Assembly: GCA_028679405.1 (NCBI GenBank)
Contig: JAJRBP010000285.1
Span: forward strand, 1-6,062
DNA length: 6,062 bases
Direction of reading: 5' to 3'
Source of the DNA: Methanoregulaceae archaeon
GTDB lineage: Archaea > Halobacteriota > Methanomicrobia > Methanomicrobiales > Methanospirillaceae
Shown: positions 1 to 4,999 of the stretch, in pieces
Numbering within the stretch: the stretch's first letter is position 1
Layout: each line of letters opens with the position of its first letter
Program-made: the position numbers and the translations under genes
Notes under the pieces: generated by a model
What the model saw: only the letters and a program-made list of their open reading frames with translations
Told to the model about the DNA's origin: nothing
The model's database searches: none

Positions 1-342
1 CAGGTCGGCGTTCCTCTTCGCGGCGAAGATCAGGTGGTCGAGGCCTTCTGCGTAAGCATCACCGTCCCCTGCGCAGCAGATCACCTTCAGGTCCGGGTTT
101 GCCAGCTTGATCCCGGTGGCAGCCGGAAGCGTCCTCCCGTGAATCGAGTAAAAACTGTTCACCGAGAGGTAATCAGCCATCTTCGCATGGCACCCGATCC
201 CGGTGACAAGGACCACACGGTCGAGGGGGAAGTTCTCCTTCTCGAGCCCTTCAAGGACAGCCTTGAGCGTGAACTGGAGGGAGAAGTTTCCGCATCCCGG
301 ACACCATGTGTTCTGGGCACTCGTGATCAGCTGCCTTGTCAT
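1..342 (-). CDS. korB: 2-oxoacid:ferredoxin oxidoreductase, beta (ThDP) subunit, partial
   Basis: This is the N-terminal 114 residues of the thiamine-diphosphate subunit of a cytoplasmic 2-oxoacid:ferredoxin oxidoreductase; the 3' end is cut by the window edge, and family members usually have about 280 residues. Visible motifs are WCPGCG (Cys14 and Cys17) and GIGC (Cys51), which in this family supply ligands to the [4Fe-4S] cluster; the fourth ligand would lie beyond the window. HGRTLPAATG (68-77) and GDGDAYAEG (92-100), followed by H103, form the ThDP/Mg2+ site. With KorA it should catalyse reversible oxidative decarboxylation of a 2-oxoacid to acyl-CoA with ferredoxin as electron carrier. 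The ATG overlaps the korA stop (ATGA), and GGAGG at 355-351 lies 8 bases upstream, so translation is probably coupled. 2-oxoglutarate is the likeliest substrate given the fused KorA, but this is inferred. Confidence 0.93.
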   Translation of the reverse strand, partial: MTRQLITSAQNTWCPGCGNFSLQFTLKAVLEGLEKENFPLDRVVLVTGIGCHAKMADYLSVNSFYSIHGRTLPAATGIKLANPDLKVICCAGDGDAYAEGLDHLIFAAKRNADL

Positions 343-2006
343 GAGATCGCCCTCCGGACCCGTTCGTCGAGTTCCTCCACAGTAAACGGACGGCCGTCGT
401 ACCGGAGCACTGTCCCGGAAACGTCGAACCCGTACCTCCTGACGAGCATCGAGAGCTGGGAAAGGGAGTTCTCTTCGACCGCAATAAGACGGTCGATTCC
501 CTGGATCGCATCTTCAAACCGGTCGACGGGGAACGGCTCCATCACGATCGGTCTCACGAGGGCAAGCCCGAGGTTCCCGGCGACCTCCGCGCATACTCCC
601 CCGGTGGAGCCCCAGCAGAGAAGCGCGGTCTTTGCACCTGTCTTTCCCCTCCGGGCCACGGCCGGGAGGCCGGCCACGTCAGACGCGAGACCCTGTAATT
701 TCTTCTTTCTTTTTTCCGTCATCCGCTCCACCATGCCGGGATCCTCCGTGGAAATCCCCGATTCGTCGTGGGCATAGCTGTTGACCTTGACTACCGCATC
801 CGCGGCCCCGGGGAAAAGGAGAGGCGAAATCCCGCCGGGAGTGTCCTCGTATCGCCTGTACGGGACGACCGGTTCCCCCTCCGGCACCGGGATATCAGGG
901 GGTTTTGCTGCCGATATATCGAAACTGTAACTCCCCTCGCAGAGGGTCTTGTCGCAGAGGAGGATTGCCGGGACCTGGTACTTCCAGGCTACCCTGACCG
1001 CAACAGATGCCCATGCAAATGCCTCTTCCGTATCCCCCGGGGCCACCACGAATCTCGGGAACTCTCCCTGGCCTGCATGAAGTGCGAAATGAAGGTCTGA
1101 CTGCGCGGTATAGGTGGGAAGCCCTGTACTTGGCCCGGTCCGCTGCCCGAGCACGATAACCACGGGCAGTTCGGCCTGGCCGGAAAAACTCAGGCCCTCG
1201 GTCATCAGGCAGAACCCGCCACCAGATGTTCCCACCGCGGTCTTCTTCCCGGAGTACGCAAAACCGAGCGCCATCAGGATGACGGCTATCTCGTTCTCGG
1301 GGTGGATAACGAAAAGACCTGTCTCCGGCGAGACTTCCGCAAGAAAATGGAGGAGGTTCGATGTCGGCGTCATGGGGTACGCCACGAATGCATCGAGTCC
1401 GGCATGCAGAAGGCCAAGCCCGATCGCCTCGTTCCCGGTTACCACCGGGAGAGGCGACTGAGCCAGACCAGGGATCTCACGCTTCACCCCGGCCATATCG
1501 AAGGCACGACGGGCGACTGCCAGGTTCTTGTCTGTCCCCTTCGGGAAATGGGCGCGGAAGACCTGTTCCACGATCTCCCACCCGATACCCGACGCCCGGG
1601 CAAACGCACCGATGATACACGAATTTCCCATGATCGGAGGGGCATTCTCCGCTGACAGGATCTCCCTGACCTTCACACCGGTTCCGTCAGTCTTCACATT
1701 GTCCGCGTCATATATGACGACCGTCCCGGAGTGCGTCCTTCCCTCGTGGAACCGGATAGTGTCCTGGTTCAGGGCGAGGATGAAGTCCACCCCTGTCCTG
1801 TGGGCACCGATCTTCCCTTCAGACGCGCGAACGATGGCAAAATTATGGCCTCCCTTAATAAGGGACGGGTAATCGAAATACATATACATCCGGTACCCAA
1901 GCCGGTTGAGAAGATGGGCGACGGTGAGACCGGCACTGTTGATGCCGTCGCCTGCCTTTCCTCCCACCAGTACAGAGACGTCGTTCACGGGAATCCACTT
2001 CTCCAC
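339..2006 (-). CDS. korA: 2-oxoacid:ferredoxin oxidoreductase, fused gamma-alpha subunit
   Basis: This 555-residue protein joins the gamma and alpha parts of a 2-oxoacid:ferredoxin oxidoreductase, the two-subunit arrangement of archaeal 2-oxoglutarate-type enzymes. The gamma domain covers about residues 8-175 and opens with GGKAGDGI (15-22). The alpha domain starts near GNEAIGLGLLHAG (191-203) and carries YPMTPTS (210-216), HPENEI (235-240), GTSGGGFCLMTEG (259-271) and GPSTGLPT (291-298). A transketolase C-terminal-like domain follows at about 455-540. YPxTP is the family's substrate-site motif; the commonest form is YPITP, here Ile is Met. The GTG start is supported by AGGTGGGG at 2024-2017, ten bases upstream; a second in-frame GTG at 1988 (residue 7) is a weaker alternative because it leaves less sequence before the gamma motif. 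The stop overlaps the korB start. KorA/KorB probably make 2-oxoglutarate from succinyl-CoA in the incomplete reductive TCA pathway of methanogens; a broader or different 2-oxoacid substrate cannot be excluded. Confidence 0.93.
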   Translation of the reverse strand: MEKWIPVNDVSVLVGGKAGDGINSAGLTVAHLLNRLGYRMYMYFDYPSLIKGGHNFAIVRASEGKIGAHRTGVDFILALNQDTIRFHEGRTHSGTVVIYDADNVKTDGTGVKVREILSAENAPPIMGNSCIIGAFARASGIGWEIVEQVFRAHFPKGTDKNLAVARRAFDMAGVKREIPGLAQSPLPVVTGNEAIGLGLLHAGLDAFVAYPMTPTSNLLHFLAEVSPETGLFVIHPENEIAVILMALGFAYSGKKTAVGTSGGGFCLMTEGLSFSGQAELPVVIVLGQRTGPSTGLPTYTAQSDLHFALHAGQGEFPRFVVAPGDTEEAFAWASVAVRVAWKYQVPAILLCDKTLCEGSYSFDISAAKPPDIPVPEGEPVVPYRRYEDTPGGISPLLFPGAADAVVKVNSYAHDESGISTEDPGMVERMTEKRKKKLQGLASDVAGLPAVARRGKTGAKTALLCWGSTGGVCAEVAGNLGLALVRPIVMEPFPVDRFEDAIQGIDRLIAVEENSLSQLSMLVRRYGFDVSGTVLRYDGRPFTVEELDERVRRAIS

Positions 2007-2016
2007 GCACCTGATA

Positions 2017-2024
2017 CCCCACCT
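2017..2024 (-). promoter_or_regulatory. Ribosome binding site deciding the korA GTG start
   Basis: The minus strand reads AGGTGGGG here, matching the core of an archaeal Shine-Dalgarno sequence, with ten bases to the GTG at 2006. A second AGGTG at 2012-2008 sits almost on the start codon and is too close to serve it. The site favours 2006 over the internal GTG at 1988. Confidence 0.5.
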
Positions 2025-2054
2025 AGATGATATAGGTTATGGGACTCTTCGACC

Positions 2055-2064
2055 AAAATTTAAA
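2055..2064 (-). promoter_or_regulatory. Candidate TATA box of the korAB promoter
   Basis: The minus strand reads TTTAAATTTT, followed by GG, inside the only clearly AT-rich patch of the neighbourhood. An archaeal TATA box acts about 25 bases before the transcription start, which would place the start near 2035 and leave a leader of roughly 30 bases containing the AGGTGGGG ribosome site. The box touches the T-run of the preceding terminator, so some of the T richness is explained by that. The call rests on composition and spacing only. Confidence 0.4.
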
Positions 2065-2095
2065 AAAAAAACGGCCGGACTGTAACAGGCCGGCC
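2062..2095 (-). terminator. Hairpin plus T-run terminator after the DUF1890-like gene
   Basis: On the minus strand, GGCCGG (2095-2090) pairs perfectly with CCGGCC (2078-2073). One mismatch follows, then CTG/CAG pairing closes on a three-base loop. The stem is followed by one G and ten consecutive T's (2071-2062). It starts 27 bases after the stop of the DUF1890-like gene and points the same way, so it probably ends the cutA-fdhD-DUF1890 transcript. Archaeal termination depends mainly on the T-run; the GC-rich stem is an added feature. Confidence 0.75.
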
Positions 2096-2121
2096 AAGGC
2101 CTGGGAGCTTCTTGGAAGATT

Positions 2122-2595
2122 TCAGAGGTTCTTCGTGATCCAGGGGAGGACTGCATCGATCTTCTGGCGCAGCGGTGCCGGGTTGTGGTCCACCCCGGCC
2201 TCGATCATCTCGCACGGGAACGGGATCGACGAGAGCACCTCGTCGTGATGCTCGCCGAATACCACCGCGATCATACTCGCTTTCGAGATCGCCTGCACCG
2301 TCGCCCCGTAGGTGATCCCCGCATCATTATGTATGAACACGAAACAGAGACGGAAATCCCTGGTTCCATCCGCAATCTCCCCCACGCACCTGTCGAGGTC
2401 GATCACTTCCCCGGTGTAGTGCCGGTCCGGGTCGGATACCTCGACGAGCATCCTCGCGGCCCTGTTCCCGGCGATTACCGGGACTATCCCGAGTTTCCGC
2501 AGTCTGCTCACCAGGTACAGGGCGATCGCGGTCTGCACCGGGACCTGCGGACACCCGAGCACGAGGAGCGCACCCCTGAGTGGATCTGGCGCCAT
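2122..2595 (-). CDS. DUF1890-like methanogen conserved protein
   Basis: This 157-residue soluble protein resembles the archaeal family DUF1890 (Pfam), found mainly in methanogens and of unknown function; the match is from memory of family motifs, not a search. Visible features are a hydrophobic strand leading into LGCPQVPVQT (13-22), a second strand and turn at VPVIAGNRAA (38-47), SDPDRHY (54-60), DLDRCVGEIADG (66-77), a buried strand then HNDAGITYGAT (89-99), VVFGEHHDEV (111-120) and VDHNPAPLR (135-143). Alternating hydrophobic strands and helices suggest a Rossmann-like alpha/beta fold. Conserved-looking Cys15, His89 and the HH pair (116-117) could bind a ligand or metal, but that is inference. 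There is no signal peptide or membrane segment. It lies 39 bases after fdhD and just before a terminator, so it is probably last in the cutA-fdhD operon. The only good Shine-Dalgarno sequence (GGAGG, 2620-2616) is an unusual 20 bases before the ATG, and there is no closer in-frame start. Confidence 0.8.
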   Translation of the reverse strand: MAPDPLRGALLVLGCPQVPVQTAIALYLVSRLRKLGIVPVIAGNRAARMLVEVSDPDRHYTGEVIDLDRCVGEIADGTRDFRLCFVFIHNDAGITYGATVQAISKASMIAVVFGEHHDEVLSSIPFPCEMIEAGVDHNPAPLRQKIDAVLPWITKNL

Positions 2596-2616
2596 CGATT
2601 GAGATCTATACCGTTC

Positions 2617-2631
2617 CTCCTATTTGAGGAG
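2617..2631 (-). promoter_or_regulatory. Short hairpin covering the DUF1890-like gene's Shine-Dalgarno
   Basis: In the gap between fdhD and the DUF1890-like gene the minus strand contains CTCCT, a five-base loop CAAAT, then AGGAG, a perfect five-base-pair stem. The 3' arm overlaps the GGAGG ribosome binding sequence (2620-2616). If it forms in RNA it would hide that site. The stem is short and no T-run follows it, so it is not a terminator. Confidence 0.35.
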
Positions 2632-2634
2632 TCG

Positions 2635-3375
2635 TTATACCTTCCGCCCGGACCCGATGCCCGTCACTCTCCAGGGATTGCTGTAGATGGTGAACCTGTC
2701 GTTCCGCGAGAAACAGATGAGGGTGATCCCGGCGGCTTCTGCAGCAGCGATGCCGCGATCGGTCGTGGCGGCCCGGGAGATCACGACAGGTATGCCGGCA
2801 CGGGCCGCTTTCACGACCATTCCCGCGGGCTGGCGCCCGGTGCACCCGAGGACACATCCCGGGAGGTCGATGCCCGCGAGTACCGCGGTCCCGACCACCT
2901 TGTCGACGGTATTGTGACGCCCTACGTCAGCACTCTTCGCTATCAGTTCACCGTCCCTGAAAAGAACAGAGCAGTGCACCCCCCCGGTCTGGCGCCATAG
3001 TTCAGACTCGACATGGCGGGTGACGAAGGTGACATCCTCACGGGAGATAGTAAGACCGGAGTCCACCCTGCCGGAAGGGGTTTCCACGCTGACCCCGCCC
3101 GATGTCCCGATCTCGCAGCCGCCTCCCTGCATTGAACTGCACTCAACGAAGATCTCTTCGCCCCGGACCGTGACCTCGTCGACTTTTGGGGAAATTCCCT
3201 CGCATATCACGAACCCGGCACCGAGCTCCCTGAGCTGGTCCAGCGTCGCGATCATGTCGCAGAAATACTTCCCGTTGACGTTGAGCCGGAGCCGGTACTC
3301 CCGTGCGACCAGGTCCTCGACCTCCTCGGTCCCGTCCTGCCCGACCCGGATCCCCTTCGCGTGGGAGAAACTCAT
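2635..3375 (-). CDS. fdhD: FdhD-family sulfurtransferase for Mo/W-bis-MGD enzymes
   Basis: This 246-residue protein belongs to the FdhD family, which passes sulfur from a cysteine desulfurase to the molybdenum or tungsten bis-MGD cofactor and so activates formate dehydrogenase; in a methanogen, formylmethanofuran dehydrogenase is another conceivable client. Family landmarks in order are LRLNVNG (29-35), LRELGAGFVICEGI (48-61), TGGVHCSVLF (130-139), SADVGRHNTVDKV (148-160), GRQPAGMVVKAARAGIPVV (180-198) and SRAATTDRGIAAAE (200-213). The cysteine pair written CxxC in E. coli FdhD is missing: the region reads CSSMQGGGCEIGTSGG (79-94), giving Cys79 and Cys87, and there are extra cysteines at 174 and 178. 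The ATG overlaps the cutA stop (ATGA), with GGAGG at 3390-3386 ten bases upstream, which decides this start over longer upstream readings that would run through cutA in another frame. It is co-transcribed with cutA and probably with the DUF1890-like gene. Confidence 0.92.
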   Translation of the reverse strand: MSFSHAKGIRVGQDGTEEVEDLVAREYRLRLNVNGKYFCDMIATLDQLRELGAGFVICEGISPKVDEVTVRGEEIFVECSSMQGGGCEIGTSGGVSVETPSGRVDSGLTISREDVTFVTRHVESELWRQTGGVHCSVLFRDGELIAKSADVGRHNTVDKVVGTAVLAGIDLPGCVLGCTGRQPAGMVVKAARAGIPVVISRAATTDRGIAAAEAAGITLICFSRNDRFTIYSNPWRVTGIGSGRKV

Positions 3376-3695
3376 ACCGCAGTTTCCTCCCCGACCCATT
3401 CGAGATACGCCGGGTATCCCCCGTCTACGGGAAGGACGATGACCTCGGGGATCTCGTAGGTGTGAAGCCTTTTTACCTCGGCGGTCAGGGCAGGGACCAG
3501 TTGTTTCCTGGTTTTTACGATCATCAGTTCCTCCGCCTCCTCCTGGATATCCCCCTTCCAGCGGAATACGGACTGCACCGGAAGGATGTTCACGCATGCA
3601 GCCAGTCTCTTTTCGACAACACTTTTCGCGATCGGTCCTGCGCCACCCGGTGGAGCTGTCGAGAATAGTACGACGATATCGTTCTCTCCGCTCAT
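3372..3695 (-). CDS. cutA: CutA1-like divalent cation tolerance protein
   Basis: This is a 107-residue protein of the CutA1 family, small trimeric alpha/beta proteins with a ferredoxin-like fold, linked to divalent-metal (copper) tolerance in E. coli although the molecular role is unsettled. Its length is normal for the family. Diagnostic segments are VVEKRLAACVNILP (26-39), SVFRWKGDIQ (42-51), ELMIVKT (56-62), VKRLHTYEIPEVIVLPV (74-90) and YLEW (97-100). The ATG at 3695 is chosen because GGTGG at 3705-3701 lies five bases ahead. A TTG four codons upstream is in frame but would use part of that site as coding sequence. It is first in a minus-strand group with fdhD, which it overlaps by ATGA, and is divergent from dapL. 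Why a CutA protein is paired with FdhD is not evident. Confidence 0.93.
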   Translation of the reverse strand: MSGENDIVVLFSTAPPGGAGPIAKSVVEKRLAACVNILPVQSVFRWKGDIQEEAEELMIVKTRKQLVPALTAEVKRLHTYEIPEVIVLPVDGGYPAYLEWVGEETAV

Positions 3696-3737
3696 GTTAT
3701 CCACCAAGAATAGGGGCAGAGGGGGGGCATAACTGTT

Positions 3738-3778
3738 CCGGACCAGAGGGTTCCTGTCTCCTGATCGGCCCTGTCCGG
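3738..3778. repeat. Imperfect inverted repeat between cutA and dapL
   Basis: CCGGAC (3738-3743) is matched by its exact reverse complement GTCCGG (3773-3778). After a CAG bulge, AGGG (3747-3750) pairs with CCCT (3769-3772), leaving an 18-base loop. It could be a protein-binding operator for the divergent promoters or an RNA hairpin. In GC-rich DNA such a match may also be chance. Confidence 0.35.
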
Positions 3779-3827
3779 TCTGCCGGCCTCCATCCGTATC
3801 CCCTGCCGTACCAGCTTAATGACCGTT

Positions 3828-3832
3828 GGAGG
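3828..3832 (+). promoter_or_regulatory. Distant Shine-Dalgarno-like GGAGG before dapL
   Basis: GGAGG lies 18 bases before the dapL ATG at 3851, well beyond the usual 5-10. No in-frame ATG, GTG or TTG lies between them. Either the spacing is tolerated, the transcript is short-leadered or leaderless, or the match is chance. Confidence 0.3.
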
Positions 3833-3850
3833 CGTATATTTCTCCTGACT

Positions 3851-4999
3851 ATGTACGCGAACCGGATGAGCCAGCTCCCCCCGTACCTCTTTGCCAGGAT
3901 AGACGAGATGAAGGCAAGGAAGATCCAGAGCGGTGTCGATGTCATCGACCTCGGGGTGGGCGACCCCGATCTTCCCACCCCGGCCCACATCGTTGAGTCC
4001 CTGTGCGAATCGGCGCGGCTGACAGAGAATCACCACTACCCGAGCTATGCAGGAATGCCCGGGTTCCGGAAGGCGGTTGCAGACTGGTACAGAAACAGGT
4101 TCGGTGTCGTCTCAGACCCGGGAAAGGAGGTCCTTGCGCTGATGGGGTCGAAGGACGGCATCGCTCATATCGGGGAAGCATTCGTCAACCCAGGAGATTA
4201 TGTGCTCGCTGCGAGCCCGGGATACCCGGTATACCGGACAGGCACGCTCTTTGCGGAGGGCAGGGTCCACGAGATGCCACTTACGGCGGAGAACTCGTTC
4301 ATCCCGCTTCTCGAGGATATCCCGAAAGAAGTCGCCAGGAAGTCAAAGCTCCTCTTCTTCAATTACCCGAATAATCCCACATCCGCGGTGGTCACTTCCG
4401 GTTTTTTCGAGGAAGTCGTCGATTTCTGCCGTGAATACGATATTGTCGCCGTCCATGACAACCCCTATTCCGAGATCGCGTTCGACGGGTACAGGGCCCC
4501 CTCGTTCCTCTCCACCGATGGCGCGATGGAAATCGGTGTCGAGATGCATTCGCTCTCGAAGACTTACAACATGACGGGGTGGAGGATCGGGATGGCGGTC
4601 GGGAACGCAGAGGTTATCGCAGGTCTCGGACGAGTGAAGACGAACGTGGACTCCGGCGTTTTCAACGCGGTCCAGCATGCGGCGATCACGGCGCTTTCCG
4701 GTTCGCAGGACTGTGTCACGGACGCGTGCAGGGTCTACCAGGAACGTCGCGACATTCTCGTGAAGGGACTCCGAAGCCTCGGGTACGAGGTCGGGGCCCC
4801 GAAGGCGACCTTCTATGTCTGGATGGCGGTGGAAGACTGTATGAGTTTCGCGGCCAGGATGCTCGAAGACGCAGGGATCGTGGTCACCCCGGGAATCGGG
4901 TTCGGGGACGGGGGCGACGGGTACGTCCGGTTCGCACTTACGAGGACAAAGGAACGTATCGGAGAGGCAATCCGGCGGATGGAGGCGATCGGCGAATGA
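3851..4999 (+). CDS. dapL: LL-diaminopimelate aminotransferase
   Basis: This 382-residue fold-type I PLP aminotransferase probably makes LL-diaminopimelate directly from tetrahydrodipicolinate with glutamate as amino donor, bypassing the acylated intermediates of lysine synthesis. Evidence is the N-terminal PPYLFARIDEMK (10-21), DLGVGDPDLPTP (33-44), GSKDGIAH (99-106, typical of DapL), FNYPNNPT (170-177), HDNPYSEIAF (202-211), the PLP lysine in SLSKTYNMTGWRIG (Lys237, 234-247) and the carboxylate-binding arginine region YVRFALT (358-364). The length is close to the shorter archaeal DapL type. The ATG at 3851 is preferred because family members start just before the LPPYLF segment; a reading from 3596 would run antisense through cutA. 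Met6 (3866) is a possible alternative. The stop overlaps the lysA ATG, which supports DapL over a generic aspartate or alanine aminotransferase. Confidence 0.9.
   Translation: MYANRMSQLPPYLFARIDEMKARKIQSGVDVIDLGVGDPDLPTPAHIVESLCESARLTENHHYPSYAGMPGFRKAVADWYRNRFGVVSDPGKEVLALMGSKDGIAHIGEAFVNPGDYVLAASPGYPVYRTGTLFAEGRVHEMPLTAENSFIPLLEDIPKEVARKSKLLFFNYPNNPTSAVVTSGFFEEVVDFCREYDIVAVHDNPYSEIAFDGYRAPSFLSTDGAMEIGVEMHSLSKTYNMTGWRIGMAVGNAEVIAGLGRVKTNVDSGVFNAVQHAAITALSGSQDCVTDACRVYQERRDILVKGLRSLGYEVGAPKATFYVWMAVEDCMSFAARMLEDAGIVVTPGIGFGDGGDGYVRFALTRTKERIGEAIRRMEAIGE

Larger units (their letters stand above)
3696..3850. promoter_or_regulatory. Divergent intergenic region between cutA and dapL
   Basis: This 155-base non-coding gap must hold promoters for both directions. 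Towards cutA, the minus strand has AGTTATGC (3734-3727), a weak TATA candidate about 30 bases before the ATG. Towards dapL, CTTAATG (3815-3821) and TATATTT (3835-3841) are AT-rich, but neither sits at an ideal distance: the second would start transcription inside the gene. The region also has a run of seven G's (3721-3727) and an inverted repeat. Longer readings of dapL and of plus-strand frames through this gap have no support. Exact promoter positions cannot be fixed by eye. Confidence 0.5.

Noticed and set aside
34..777. Long plus-strand open frame (247 codons)
   Set aside because: It is antisense to korB and korA, whose conserved motifs are clear; its translation is Arg/Ser/Pro-rich and resembles no family, as expected for shadow frames in GC-rich DNA.
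2185..3000. Plus-strand open frame of 271 codons, longer than the DUF1890-like gene it faces
   Set aside because: It runs antisense across two recognisable genes and the gap between them, and shows no motif, fold pattern or ribosome binding site.
3376..3597. N-terminal extension of fdhD by 74 codons
   Set aside because: It overlaps cutA in another frame, is Gly/Arg-rich and unlike FdhD; the ATGA overlap and GGAGG support the shorter start.
3696..3707. TTG start adding four residues to CutA
   Set aside because: The ATG at 3695 has a well-spaced GGTGG, part of which would become coding if TTG were used.
3713..3750. Possible G-quadruplex from the G-runs upstream of cutA
   Set aside because: Only two adjacent runs plus one distant GGG are present; four well-spaced runs are not available without splitting the seven-G run and a 20-base loop.
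3596..3850. N-terminal extension of dapL by 85 codons
   Set aside because: It would run antisense through cutA and the promoter gap and has no similarity to aminotransferases; family members begin near the chosen ATG.
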